Positions 15,922 through 24,632 of a DNA stretch of 64,000 nucleotides are shown piece by piece. Position numbers and translations under genes: made by a program. Numbering within the stretch: the first letter of the stretch is position 1; the number at the start of each line of letters is the position of its first letter. The notes under the pieces are model-generated. The model did no database searches and was not told where the DNA came from. It saw only the letters and a list, made by a program, of their open reading frames with translations. The stretch is taken from contig DASXVO010000049.1 of assembly GCA_036504215.1 (NCBI GenBank), positions 1 to 64,000 of the forward strand, given 5' to 3'. The stretch is from Vicinamibacterales bacterium. GTDB lineage: Bacteria > Acidobacteriota > Vicinamibacteria > Vicinamibacterales > Fen-181.

Positions 15922-16776
15922 TCAGCGGGACGCGCCGACACGCTCGGTGATCGCGCTCAGCGTTTCGTGCGTCCGACCGAGCGCGAGGTTGCTGATGTAG
16001 AAACGCCGCACGCCGAGACCCATCATGGTCTCGATGGTGCGGACGCAGACATCCTCCGGCGTGGCGCCGGAGTCGAACTCGCGGGTCAGCGCCTCGACCG
16101 GTACCGGGATGAACTCCTGCAACTGCGCCAGCGTCCGGGGCTTTGCGCTGCGGTAGTAGAAGACGCCGAACACGCCGGGCATCGCGAGACCGCGGCGGTC
16201 GGCCTCTCTCAAGAAGCGATCCACCGGCGCCGGGTCGTGGTGCGACACAACCTGTGTCAGATAGAACTCGCCGGTGAAACGCGGGTCCACGAGGTAATCC
16301 ACCTGCTTCGAGGCGTGCCGGTACGGGTTCGCCCAGCCGCCGAGGGAGAGATCGGATGTGTGCCCGCGGATCTCCTCCCGCAGTTGCCACGCGTGCTCGA
16401 CGGAACGAGGGACCCCCACACGCCGGTCGCCGCCGAGCACGACGAGCGATCGGAAGCCGTGCTGACCGGCGCGGTCGGCATAGGCCAGGCAGTATTCGAT
16501 CGGATGCTTGCTCGTGAGAAACGGCACCACCCGATCGAGCGGGGCATCGTCTCCGAGGTTGACGATGAGGTGGCGGAGGTTGTCCTCCTCGGGCACGCCG
16601 ACCGCGCTGTCGGTCAGGAAGACAAACGTATTGCGGCGCGTCAGCGCGCGGACCGCGTGATACGTGTCGATCCACGCGTTCATGCCGTCGGCCGACGCGA
16701 GTTCGGCCCGCGGGGGCCGCAGTTCGGCAGCGAGAACGAGCGCTCCGGATTGAAGGGTGTCGAGAAACAGGTTCAC
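15922..16776 (-). CDS. methylenetetrahydrofolate-reductase-like (MetF superfamily) protein
   Basis: 284 residues from a GTG at 16776. The frame extends to 16911, but that would overlap the divergent gene at 16854. MetF is a TIM barrel of about 290 residues, and the length, the acidic AELRPPR start, DRAGQHGFRSLVVLGGDRRV, and RFTGEFYLTQVVSHHDPAPV with the following GVFGVFYYR fit the family loosely. Family members reduce methylene-THF to methyl-THF with FAD. Here several FAD-contact positions are not clear, so it could be a divergent homologue with another role. It is followed closely by an aminotransferase gene. Confidence 0.6.
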   Translation of the reverse strand: MNLFLDTLQSGALVLAAELRPPRAELASADGMNAWIDTYHAVRALTRRNTFVFLTDSAVGVPEEDNLRHLIVNLGDDAPLDRVVPFLTSKHPIEYCLAYADRAGQHGFRSLVVLGGDRRVGVPRSVEHAWQLREEIRGHTSDLSLGGWANPYRHASKQVDYLVDPRFTGEFYLTQVVSHHDPAPVDRFLREADRRGLAMPGVFGVFYYRSAKPRTLAQLQEFIPVPVEALTREFDSGATPEDVCVRTIETMMGLGVRRFYISNLALGRTHETLSAITERVGASR

Positions 16777-16841
16777 GGACAGCAGCTTTCTCGTCGAGTG
16801 ACACGGGCGTCTCGCCGTGTCGAGCACGGCGCGACGAAGTA

Positions 16842-16847
16842 TACAAT
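16842..16847 (+). promoter_or_regulatory. -10 box TACAAT, leaderless arrangement
   Basis: TACAAT (within GTATACAATACG) ends seven bases before the ATG at 16854. Transcription would start at or next to the ATG, giving a leaderless mRNA. No Shine-Dalgarno sequence is present before this ATG, which fits. Confidence 0.45.
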
Positions 16848-16853
16848 ACGGCC

Positions 16854-17846
16854 ATGTCCAGACCTGACGAGCGGGCCCTCGAGGCCCTTGGATCCATCCC
16901 CCGTCTTGCACTCGCGCACTACCCGACGCCCATCGAGGAGTTGTCGCGTCTTCGCGACGCGATCGGCGGCGGTCCGAACCTGCTGATCAAGCGGGACGAT
17001 GCCCTGTCGTTCGGATTCGGGGGGAACAAGGTCCGCAAGCTCGAGATGGTCGTCGCGCGGGCGCAGGCGGACGGCGCCGACACGCTGATCACGACCGGTG
17101 GTGTGCAGTCGAACCACGCGCGCGTGACGGCCGCTGCCGCGGCGCGCCTGGGAATGCGGTGCGTGATTGTCGCCAACGGGACGCCGCCCGAACGCTTGAG
17201 CGGCAATGCGCTGCTCGACGCGCTGTTCGGTGCGGAGATCCAGTACGTCGCCTCCCGCGCAGAACGGGCGCCCACGATGGCCGCGACGGCCGAGCGCCTG
17301 CGCCTGGAGGGCCATCGTCCCGTCGTCATTCCGCTCGGCGCGTCGACACCGCTCGGCGCGCTGGGGTTCGTGAAGGCGATTGGGGAACTCGTCTCGCAGA
17401 TGCCGAGCCCGCCTGACTACATCTTTCACTCGACCTCGTCGGGAGGTACGCAAGCAGGCCTCGTCGCCGGCTGCGCGCTCCACGCCGTCGCGACGCGCGT
17501 CATCGGCATCAGCGCCGACGAAACCGTGGCGGGAATCCAGTCCACCGTCCATTCGATCATCGAAGGGATGGGCGAGATGCTGAATATCGATGGGCGCGCC
17601 CTCGCGGCGGCCCGACCGATCGAAGCCGATGACCGGTTCGTCGGCGACGGCTATGGAATCCCGAGCCAGGCCTCGCGCGAGGCGCAGTCGCTGCTCGCAC
17701 GCAGCCAGGCGCTGGTCGTCGACCACACCTACACGGCGAAGGCCCTGGCCGGCATGATCGGCTGGATCCGCGAGGGCCGGATCGCGGCGCACGAGACCGT
17801 GCTGTTCTGGCACACAGGAGGGCAGGTCGGGATCTTTGCGCTATAG
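16854..17846 (+). CDS. D-cysteine desulfhydrase / ACC deaminase-like PLP enzyme
   Basis: 330 residues, typical for the family. Fold-type II PLP enzyme: lysine in GFGGNKVRKLEMVVA, the TTGGVQSNHAR loop, and the glycine-rich phosphate cup HSTSSGGTQAGLVAGCALH. These are shared by D-cysteine desulfhydrase (releases sulfide, pyruvate and ammonia from D-cysteine) and 1-aminocyclopropane-1-carboxylate deaminase. The sequence alone does not separate them safely, but bacterial proteins of this sort are more often desulfhydrases. It starts a four-gene plus-strand run with the beta-CASP nuclease and the M49 peptidase. Confidence 0.87.
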   Translation: MSRPDERALEALGSIPRLALAHYPTPIEELSRLRDAIGGGPNLLIKRDDALSFGFGGNKVRKLEMVVARAQADGADTLITTGGVQSNHARVTAAAAARLGMRCVIVANGTPPERLSGNALLDALFGAEIQYVASRAERAPTMAATAERLRLEGHRPVVIPLGASTPLGALGFVKAIGELVSQMPSPPDYIFHSTSSGGTQAGLVAGCALHAVATRVIGISADETVAGIQSTVHSIIEGMGEMLNIDGRALAAARPIEADDRFVGDGYGIPSQASREAQSLLARSQALVVDHTYTAKALAGMIGWIREGRIAAHETVLFWHTGGQVGIFAL

Positions 17847-17853
17847 TTCCCCA

Positions 17854-19239
17854 ATGCCATCTCTGACCTTCCTGGGTGCCGCGCGCACCGTGACCGGTTC
17901 CAAGTATCTGCTCGAGGTGAACGATCGCCGCGTCCTCGTGGACTGCGGGATGTTCCAGGGACTCAAGGAGCTTCGTCTCCGCAACTGGGAGCCGCTGCCG
18001 GTTCCCGCCGATACGATCCACGCCGTCGTCCTCACGCACGCACACATCGATCACAGCGGGTTCCTGCCGCGGCTGTTCGCGCAGGGATTTCGCGGCCGCG
18101 TCTTCTGCACGCCCGGGACCGCCGACCTGTGCAGGATCGTCCTGCCCGACGCGGGTCGGATTGCCGAGGAGGATGCGCGCGAGGCGAACCGCCACGGCTA
18201 CACCAAGCACGACCCGGCGCTGCCGCTGTTCACGGAAGCCGACGCGTACCGCGCGCTCGGCAACCTGCAGCCCGTCGGGTTCGATCGGCCCGTGCCGGTC
18301 ACCGAGGGTGTGACGGTACGCTTCGTCAATTCGGGCCACCTGCTCGGATCCGCGTTCGTCACGCTCTCGCTCGACGAGGCCGGCGGCCGCCAGGTGGTCT
18401 TCAGTGGCGACATTGGGCGGTACGATCGGCCCATCCTGCCCGATCCCCTGCCGATCCGCGAGGCGGACATCCTGCTCGTCGAATCGACGTACGGCGACCG
18501 CGTCCACGAACCCGACAACGACGGTGCGGCGCTCGCGCAGATTGTCAACGACACGATGAAGCGCGGTGGCAAGGTGGTCATTCCGGCCTTTGCCATTGGC
18601 CGCGTCGAGGAGATCATCTACTGGCTGAAGAAGCTGGAAGATGCCGGCCGCATTCCCGTCGTGCCCGTGTTCCTCGACAGTCCGATGGCGCTCGAGGCAC
18701 TGAAGTACTACACGCAGCGCGCAAGCGAACTGGACCCGGACGTGCAAACGATGCGCGGGCAGGTGTCGGCGTTCATGACGAAACGGTTCCAGGCCATTGC
18801 CACGCCGAAGCAGTCGGCAGAGCTGACCGGGTCGCGGATCCCGTCGATTGTGGTCTCGTCGAGCGGAATGGCGACCGGCGGCCGCGTGCTCAGCCATCTG
18901 AGGGCCACGCTGCCGAACCCGCGCAACACCGTGCTGTTCTCCGGGTTCCAGGCGGAGGGCACGCGCGGGCGCAAGCTGCTCAACGGCGAGCGCGAGGTCA
19001 AGATCCACGGCGAGCTGGTGCCCGTGAACGCCCAGATCGCTCAACTCCATTCGATGTCGGCGCACGCCGATTCCGACGAACTGCTTCGCTGGCTGTCCGG
19101 CTTCGAGCGCGCGCCGAAGCTCACCTTCGTCGTCCACGGCGAGCCGCAGACGGCCGAGACGTTTGCCGGGAAAATCGCCGAGAAGCTGCAGTGGCCGGTG
19201 AGGGTTCCGGATTACCTCGAGTCGGTTGAGCTTCCGTAG
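17854..19239 (+). CDS. beta-CASP metallo-beta-lactamase ribonuclease
   Basis: 461 residues from the ATG at 17854 (MPSLTFLGAARTVTGSKYLL, the standard start of the family). Zinc motif HAHIDHSG at about residue 60. Further metal ligands are in VNSGHLLGSAFV and VFSGDIGRYDRP. Beta-CASP motif A is ESTYGDR. Motifs B/C are in the SSSGMATGGRVLSHL and VNAQIAQLHSMSAHADSDEL regions, ending in an RMMBL tail with VVHGEPQTAETF. Relatives (YsgA/TTHA0252, CPSF-like) are RNA endo/exonucleases. It starts 7 bases after the previous stop codon. Confidence 0.92.
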   Translation: MPSLTFLGAARTVTGSKYLLEVNDRRVLVDCGMFQGLKELRLRNWEPLPVPADTIHAVVLTHAHIDHSGFLPRLFAQGFRGRVFCTPGTADLCRIVLPDAGRIAEEDAREANRHGYTKHDPALPLFTEADAYRALGNLQPVGFDRPVPVTEGVTVRFVNSGHLLGSAFVTLSLDEAGGRQVVFSGDIGRYDRPILPDPLPIREADILLVESTYGDRVHEPDNDGAALAQIVNDTMKRGGKVVIPAFAIGRVEEIIYWLKKLEDAGRIPVVPVFLDSPMALEALKYYTQRASELDPDVQTMRGQVSAFMTKRFQAIATPKQSAELTGSRIPSIVVSSSGMATGGRVLSHLRATLPNPRNTVLFSGFQAEGTRGRKLLNGEREVKIHGELVPVNAQIAQLHSMSAHADSDELLRWLSGFERAPKLTFVVHGEPQTAETFAGKIAEKLQWPVRVPDYLESVELP

Positions 19240-19266
19240 CTGGTCACAACCCCATAGGACCCCGAG

Positions 19267-21192
19267 ATGTCTGAGCGCACGTACCTGCTCGCGCGCGTCG
19301 ATGAAGCGGCCATCGTTCAGCTGTATGCGGACGGGTTCGCGTCGCTGCCGCTTCGTGAAAAGGTCCTGATCTGGCACCTCTACAATGCGGCGCTCGCCGG
19401 TCGCGACATCTTCTACGACCAGCGCTACGCTCACAGCCTCGAGATGCGGACGGTGCTCGAGGAGATCCTGACGCACGCCGACGGAGTCGAGCCGGCCACG
19501 CTCGCCGAACTCCGGCGATACACCACGCTCTTCTGGCTGAACACGGGTCCGTACAACTACCTCACCGCGCGGAAGTTCGTCTTGAACTGCGCGCCGGCGG
19601 ACCTTGCCGCGGCCGCGCGCGCCGCCGCGGAGTCCGGCGCCCGCTTTCCGGCGGCCGAGGGCGAGTCGCTCGACGTGATGCTCCGACGGATGGAACCGCT
19701 GTTCTTCGACGCGTCGTTCGAGCCGCTGTGCACCTGCAAGACGCCCGGTGGGGGGCGAGACATTCTCGAGTCGAGCGCGAACAACCTCTACCGCGGCGTG
19801 ACCATGGCGGAGGCCGACGCGTTCGACGAGCGGTACGCGCCGAACTCGCGGCTGGTGAAGAAGGACGGCGGGCTGGTCGAGGAGGTGTACCGCCTCGGCG
19901 GGCGCTACTCGGCCGCGATTGTGCGCATCGTGTCGTGCCTGGAGGCCGCGCTGCCCTACGCCAGCCAGGCGATGGCGACCGCGCTGCGGGCGCTCATCGC
20001 GTCGTATCGAACGGGAGAGTCCGAGGACCGCGCCGCGTACGACATCGCGTGGGTGGCGGACCGATCGTCGCCCGTCGACACGATCAACGGGTTCGTCGAG
20101 TCGTACCTCGACGCGCGCGGCGTCAAGGCGGCGTGGGAAGCCCTCGTGTTCTACGTCAACAAGGACAAGACCGAAGCGATCCGCGCCCTGGCCCGGGAAG
20201 CGCAGTGGTTCGAGGACCACATGCCGTGGGACCTTGCGTACCGCAAGCAGGGGATCCAGGGCGTCACCGCCAGCGCGATCGACGTGGTCATCGAGACGGG
20301 AAACGCCGGCCCCATCACGCCGGTCGGGATCAACCTGCCGAACGACCAGCAGATCAGGGAACAGCACGGAAGCAAGTCGGTGTCGCTCTCGAACGTGGCC
20401 GAGGCCTACGAGAAGTCGTTGTCGCCGGCCTACCGGCGCGAGTTCTCGTGGACGGCGGGAGAGGCGGCGCGCGGCGAGCGGTGGGGCGCGTTCGCAAGCG
20501 AGCTCACGACCAACATGCACGAGGTCATCGGCCACGGATCCGGACGCGTCGAGGAGCGGCTGAAGGGCAACCCTCAGGGAGCCCTGAAGGAGCAGTACTC
20601 CGCGCTGGAAGAGGCGCGCGCGGACCTCGTCGGCCTGTATTTCATCCCGGATCCGAAGCTCGTCGAACTCGGCCTGATGCCTGCCGAGAGTCGCGACGAG
20701 ATCGTGCTGACCGCGTACGAAGCGTACGCGCGGAACGCGCTCGTTCAACTCCGGCGGATGCGCGAGGGGACACAGATCGAAGAAGACCACATGCGCAACC
20801 GCCAGTTGGTCGTGCACTGGCTGATCGCGAATACCGGTGCCATCCAGGTACGGCGGCGCGAAGGCAAGACGTTCTACGTGATGACCGACGCCGCGGCGTT
20901 CCGTGACGGCGTCGGGCGGCTGCTCGCCGACGTGCAGCGGATCAAATCGACGGGCGACTACGAGGCCGCCAAGGCGCTCGTCGAGACGTACGGCGTCCAT
21001 TTCGACGCCCGGCTGCGTGACGAAATCGTGTCGCGCGTCGAGGAACTGCAACTCCCCTCCTACACCGGCTTCGTCATGCCCAGGCTCGAGGCGGTGAACG
21101 ATGCGTCCGGGACGATCGCGGACGTGGCCATTTCGTACCCTATGGACTTCACCGCGCAGATGCTGGAGTACTCGGGACGGCGGTCGTCATGA
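19267..21192 (+). CDS. M49-type metallopeptidase (dipeptidyl peptidase III-like)
   Basis: 641 residues, no signal peptide, so cytosolic. The zinc motif HExxGH is HEVIGHG at residues 418-423, with the third-ligand motif EEARAD at 448-453 (EECRAE in classical DPP III). Other family sequence includes SNNLYRGVT and GFVESYLDARG. Some databases label such proteins dihydrofolate reductase by error; no DHFR fold is visible. DPP III-like enzymes cleave dipeptides from oligopeptides. It follows the beta-CASP gene by 27 bases and is probably in the same transcript. Confidence 0.87.
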   Translation: MSERTYLLARVDEAAIVQLYADGFASLPLREKVLIWHLYNAALAGRDIFYDQRYAHSLEMRTVLEEILTHADGVEPATLAELRRYTTLFWLNTGPYNYLTARKFVLNCAPADLAAAARAAAESGARFPAAEGESLDVMLRRMEPLFFDASFEPLCTCKTPGGGRDILESSANNLYRGVTMAEADAFDERYAPNSRLVKKDGGLVEEVYRLGGRYSAAIVRIVSCLEAALPYASQAMATALRALIASYRTGESEDRAAYDIAWVADRSSPVDTINGFVESYLDARGVKAAWEALVFYVNKDKTEAIRALAREAQWFEDHMPWDLAYRKQGIQGVTASAIDVVIETGNAGPITPVGINLPNDQQIREQHGSKSVSLSNVAEAYEKSLSPAYRREFSWTAGEAARGERWGAFASELTTNMHEVIGHGSGRVEERLKGNPQGALKEQYSALEEARADLVGLYFIPDPKLVELGLMPAESRDEIVLTAYEAYARNALVQLRRMREGTQIEEDHMRNRQLVVHWLIANTGAIQVRRREGKTFYVMTDAAAFRDGVGRLLADVQRIKSTGDYEAAKALVETYGVHFDARLRDEIVSRVEELQLPSYTGFVMPRLEAVNDASGTIADVAISYPMDFTAQMLEYSGRRSS

Positions 21193-21284
21193 CGCGGGAG
21201 CGACGCTGCCGCGCCAATGACCGGTGATGGTGACTGCTCCCGGAGTGATCTCTCTGGCGGAGTGGTTCTTCCGGAAGGCGGCCG

Positions 21285-23504
21285 ATGCCATACCTGACAC
21301 TGTTCCTTACGGCCCTGACGGTTCTGCTCTGGAACGTCGGCGGGGCGGAGTGTGCACCGCCGCTTCCCGGGATGACGCGCGCCGCCATCCGGCAGGCCGA
21401 GTACGATCGGGCGGCAACCGCCGATCAACTGCAATTGCTGGTGATGGCGGCGACGTCGGCCACCCCGGAGATGCAGGTTCTCGCGGTGCGCGCCCTCGGC
21501 CGTCTCGAGCGACCGGCCCTGAAGGACCGATTGGTTCCGCTCCTGGGCGCCACGAATGCCCGCGTTCGCGCCGAGGCGGCAGACGCGATCGCGCAGACGT
21601 GCGGCAGAGATGCCGGGTGTGCCGCCAGCGTCCAACCGGCGCTCGTCGAACGACTGCAGGGGGAGAAGGACGCCGACGCGCGCGGCGCGATCTGCGAGGC
21701 GCTCGGACGTCTGCCGATTGAACCGCCCGCCGAGATCGCGCACATCGAGCGCGTGTTGTTCGATGTGGCCTCCCGCACGGAGGTGATACGCAACGTGGCG
21801 GTGACCCAGAACGCCGCGGGGACACGGCCGGGGTCAATCCTCGCGCTGAGCGTCGCGCCGAAGACCAGGGTCGCGGTGCCGGCACCGGCGTTGATCGGGG
21901 CGCTCCGGGGGCTGGAGTCGCTCTCCCGCCTTGAGGCCAAGCGACACCGCTTCTCGAACGACACGATTGACCGCCTGCGGCACGTCGCGCTCGACACGCA
22001 CGACGCCACGTCCAGCCTGGCCGCCGCCCGCCGAAGCACCGCGCCCGACGAGTCCGCCAGCATCCGGCGGCTCGCGATGCGCGCCCTCCTGCCGATGGGT
22101 GGCGTGGACCTGCCAACCGTGCAGCACGCACTCGACGACCCGGACGATCAAGTGCGGCGCCTGGCGTTGCTGGCACCGGCAGCCGACAGGGCTGCGGTCG
22201 ATCGCGGGTTGCAGGACTCGGCGTGGCTGGTCCGGGTCGAGGCACTGACCGTGTACGGCCGTCGGTTCCAGGCGACCGCGGGCTGTCAGCCTATCCTGGC
22301 GGCGATCGGCGCAACAGCCGACCACGTGTCGCTCTTGGCGATCGACCTGCTCGGCCGCGGGTGCCGGCCCGAGGACCGCGCCGCCGATCTCCTGCTCGAT
22401 CTCGCGGTCGGCATCAGCTCTGCCTCGCAGGTGATGCAGACGCCGCCGCCCGGCGTTGCTGTCATGCACCGGTGGCACGCCCCCGCACACGCGATCGTGT
22501 CGCTGGCGAAGATCGCGCCAGACCAGGCCAGGCCGGAATTGCAGCACTTCCTGAAGGTTGAGCCGTGGCAGGCCCGGATGTACGCGGCGCACGCGGCAAC
22601 CGAACTGGGTGATGCCGCGGTGCTGCGGAGCCTCGCCCGCGACCCGGACGCCAACGTGCGCGAGGCTGCGGTCGGCGGCCTCGCGAAGACGGTCCAGCAC
22701 GGGGCGGACCCGGTCTATGTCGAGGCCCTGCGCGCGAAGGACTATCAACTGGTAATGACGGCGGCCGGCGCGCTGTCTGGAACCCCCGATCGATCGACGG
22801 CAATCCCGGCCCTCCTCGCGGCGCTCGCGCGGCTCACGGCAGACGACAGTGACACGTCCCGGGATCCGCGTCAGGCCATCCTGGATCGGCTGAAGGAGTT
22901 GGGTGGACGCGACCAGGCGGCCGCGCTCGGCCCCTATCTGAGCGATTCGGACACGCAGATCGCGGACTCCACGGCGGGCCTGATCAGCGCTTGGACCGGC
23001 GCGCCCGTGAAGGCCACGCCCGCACCGCGCAGACGGTTTGCGCTGACGGTGACCGACGGGGACGTGGCCCGTCTGGCGAAGACACGAGTGAGGGTCACGA
23101 TCAAGGACCTCGGGTCGTTCGAACTTCGACTCTTCGCGGATTTCGCCCCGGCTTCATCTGCCCGGTTCGAAATGATGGCGCGGGAAGGCTACTACAACGG
23201 CCTGACGTTCCATCGCGTGCTCCCGAACTTCCTGATCCAGGGCGGAAGTTTCGGTGCCAACGAGTTTGCCGGCTCGTCGCGATACATGCCGGACGAAGTC
23301 GGCCGCATCTCGCAGACCCGAGGCACGCTCGGTACCTCAACACGCGGTCGCGACACCGGCGACGCGCAGTTCTACATCAACCTGGTCGACACGCCGCGCC
23401 TCGACCACGACTACACCATCTTCGCGGAGGTTGTCCGCGGTATGGACGTCGTGGGCCTGATCCTCGAGGGAGACGTGATCGAAGGAGTGAAGCTGAGCCA
23501 ATAG
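21285..23504 (+). CDS. HEAT-repeat protein fused to cyclophilin peptidyl-prolyl isomerase
   Basis: 739 residues with a signal peptide (MPYLTLFLTALTVLLWNVGG). Residues about 40-570 are HEAT-like helical repeats (VLAVRALGRLERPALKDRLV, RRLALLAPAADRAAVDRGL, VREAAVGGLAKTVQ). Residues about 595-738 are a cyclophilin domain: GYYNGLTFHRVLPNFLIQGG, then GTLGTSTRGRDTGDAQFYIN and LDHDYTIFAEVVRGMDVVGL, with the catalytic Arg in FHRV. It should act in the periplasm or on the outer surface, with the HEAT solenoid holding a client or partner for the isomerase. The fusion is known in Acidobacteriota-type genomes but not well studied. Confidence 0.88.
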   Translation: MPYLTLFLTALTVLLWNVGGAECAPPLPGMTRAAIRQAEYDRAATADQLQLLVMAATSATPEMQVLAVRALGRLERPALKDRLVPLLGATNARVRAEAADAIAQTCGRDAGCAASVQPALVERLQGEKDADARGAICEALGRLPIEPPAEIAHIERVLFDVASRTEVIRNVAVTQNAAGTRPGSILALSVAPKTRVAVPAPALIGALRGLESLSRLEAKRHRFSNDTIDRLRHVALDTHDATSSLAAARRSTAPDESASIRRLAMRALLPMGGVDLPTVQHALDDPDDQVRRLALLAPAADRAAVDRGLQDSAWLVRVEALTVYGRRFQATAGCQPILAAIGATADHVSLLAIDLLGRGCRPEDRAADLLLDLAVGISSASQVMQTPPPGVAVMHRWHAPAHAIVSLAKIAPDQARPELQHFLKVEPWQARMYAAHAATELGDAAVLRSLARDPDANVREAAVGGLAKTVQHGADPVYVEALRAKDYQLVMTAAGALSGTPDRSTAIPALLAALARLTADDSDTSRDPRQAILDRLKELGGRDQAAALGPYLSDSDTQIADSTAGLISAWTGAPVKATPAPRRRFALTVTDGDVARLAKTRVRVTIKDLGSFELRLFADFAPASSARFEMMAREGYYNGLTFHRVLPNFLIQGGSFGANEFAGSSRYMPDEVGRISQTRGTLGTSTRGRDTGDAQFYINLVDTPRLDHDYTIFAEVVRGMDVVGLILEGDVIEGVKLSQ

Positions 23505-23526
23505 GAGTCAGGAGCCGGGAGTCAGA
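23505..23526. repeat. GAGTCAG-type repeat filling a convergent gene gap
   Basis: GAGTCAGGAGCCGGGAGTCAG, three degenerate heptamers, occupies the whole gap between the cyclophilin stop and the S66 peptidase stop, and supplies the latter (TGA on the minus strand). Related tracts are at 43586-43788. Confidence 0.6.
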
Positions 23527-24571
23527 TCACCGCGGGTTCCAGCATCCGGATCGTGCCCTTCGTCGCGTCGATTTCGACCTCGATCCCCTCTGCGATCGTG
23601 AACTGACGGTCGATGTGGCCGATCATCGCCCCGTACCACGCTGGCACGCCGAGCGGTTTGACGTGATCGCCGAGGACCTCTTCGAGGGTCAGCGACCCGT
23701 ATCCCTCGCCGGGCCCGCAGTTCGTGCAGTTGCCGAAGACGACGCCACGGAGCCTGTCGAGGATCCCCGCGAGCTTGAGCTGCGTGAGCATCCGGTCCAC
23801 CCGGTAGATGTTCTCCTCGACTTCCTCGACGAACAGGATGCGGCCGGTCCAATCCGGCAGGTAGCCCGATCCGACGATCCCAGACAGCACCGACAGGTTC
23901 CCGCCGAGGATCCGACCGCGCGCAATGCCGGGCGTGATCGTCGTGATCCGGTTCGCGGTCTGCACCAACTGGTCGCCTGTCTCCTTGATGTTCTCGAACG
24001 TCACCGCCTCGCCGGCCACGAGCACCCGCTTCGCATAGTCCACGCTGAACGGTTTCCATTTCGAGATGCCGACGGGACCATGGAACGTCACCAGTCCGGT
24101 CTTTGCGAAGATCGGAACGAGGAGCGCGGTCAGGTCGCTGTAGCCCATCAGGATCTTCGGGTTCTTCGCGATCATGCTGAAGTCGATATACGGCAGCAGG
24201 CGCGCGCAGCCCCATCCCCCGCGAACGGCGAGGATCGCATTGACCGATGGATCCGCGAACATCTGGTTCACGTCGTCCGCACGGTCCTTGTCCTTGCCGG
24301 CCAGGTAGCCGTAGCGGTCGCGCGCGTGCGCGCCGGGCCGGGCTTTCAAGCCGAGCGCCTCGACAACCTCGACCGCGAACTGCAACTCGGTCGACTCGAA
24401 CGTGGCGCTGGCGGGCTCGATGAGGCCAACGGTGTCACCGGCTCTCAGGCGCGGCGGTTTGATGATGGCCTGGCCACCAGATCGGGGCTGCGCGGCAGCC
24501 GTGCGGGAGAGTCCGGCAACCAGCGCGGCAGTGCCGGCGCCGTGCAAGAACTGACGTCTCGTGGCAGTCAT
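23522..24571 (-). CDS. Tat-exported LD-carboxypeptidase, family S66
   Basis: 349 residues from the ATG at 24571. Twin-arginine leader TATRRQFLHGAGTAALVAGL followed by SRTAAAQP. S66 (LdcA) features: RLRAGDTVGLIEPASA at the start, AVRGGWGCARLLPYID, the nucleophile Ser in LMGYSDLTALL, a HGPVG segment, and the Glu/His end region GVPAWYGAMIGHIDRQFTIA. LdcA cleaves the terminal D-alanine of murein tetrapeptides between an L- and a D-centre. Export to the periplasm is unusual for LdcA (cytosolic in E. coli). It may process wall peptides directly or act on other peptides. Confidence 0.87.
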   Translation of the reverse strand: MTATRRQFLHGAGTAALVAGLSRTAAAQPRSGGQAIIKPPRLRAGDTVGLIEPASATFESTELQFAVEVVEALGLKARPGAHARDRYGYLAGKDKDRADDVNQMFADPSVNAILAVRGGWGCARLLPYIDFSMIAKNPKILMGYSDLTALLVPIFAKTGLVTFHGPVGISKWKPFSVDYAKRVLVAGEAVTFENIKETGDQLVQTANRITTITPGIARGRILGGNLSVLSGIVGSGYLPDWTGRILFVEEVEENIYRVDRMLTQLKLAGILDRLRGVVFGNCTNCGPGEGYGSLTLEEVLGDHVKPLGVPAWYGAMIGHIDRQFTIAEGIEVEIDATKGTIRMLEPAVI

Positions 24572-24632
24572 GGCAGTCTCCGAGGGCGGTCGTGTGCGGC
24601 GGGATTCGCGGGGGCGGCCCTGGCGTCGCCGA

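Noticed and set aside
12458-16897. Very long minus-strand open frame (about 1,479 codons)
   Set aside because: It overlaps several well-supported genes in other frames and has Arg/Pro/Ala-rich shadow composition with no family features.
17557-21051. 1,164-codon minus-strand frame opposite the beta-CASP and M49 genes
   Set aside because: High-GC shadow; the plus-strand frames carry intact catalytic motifs and this one has none.
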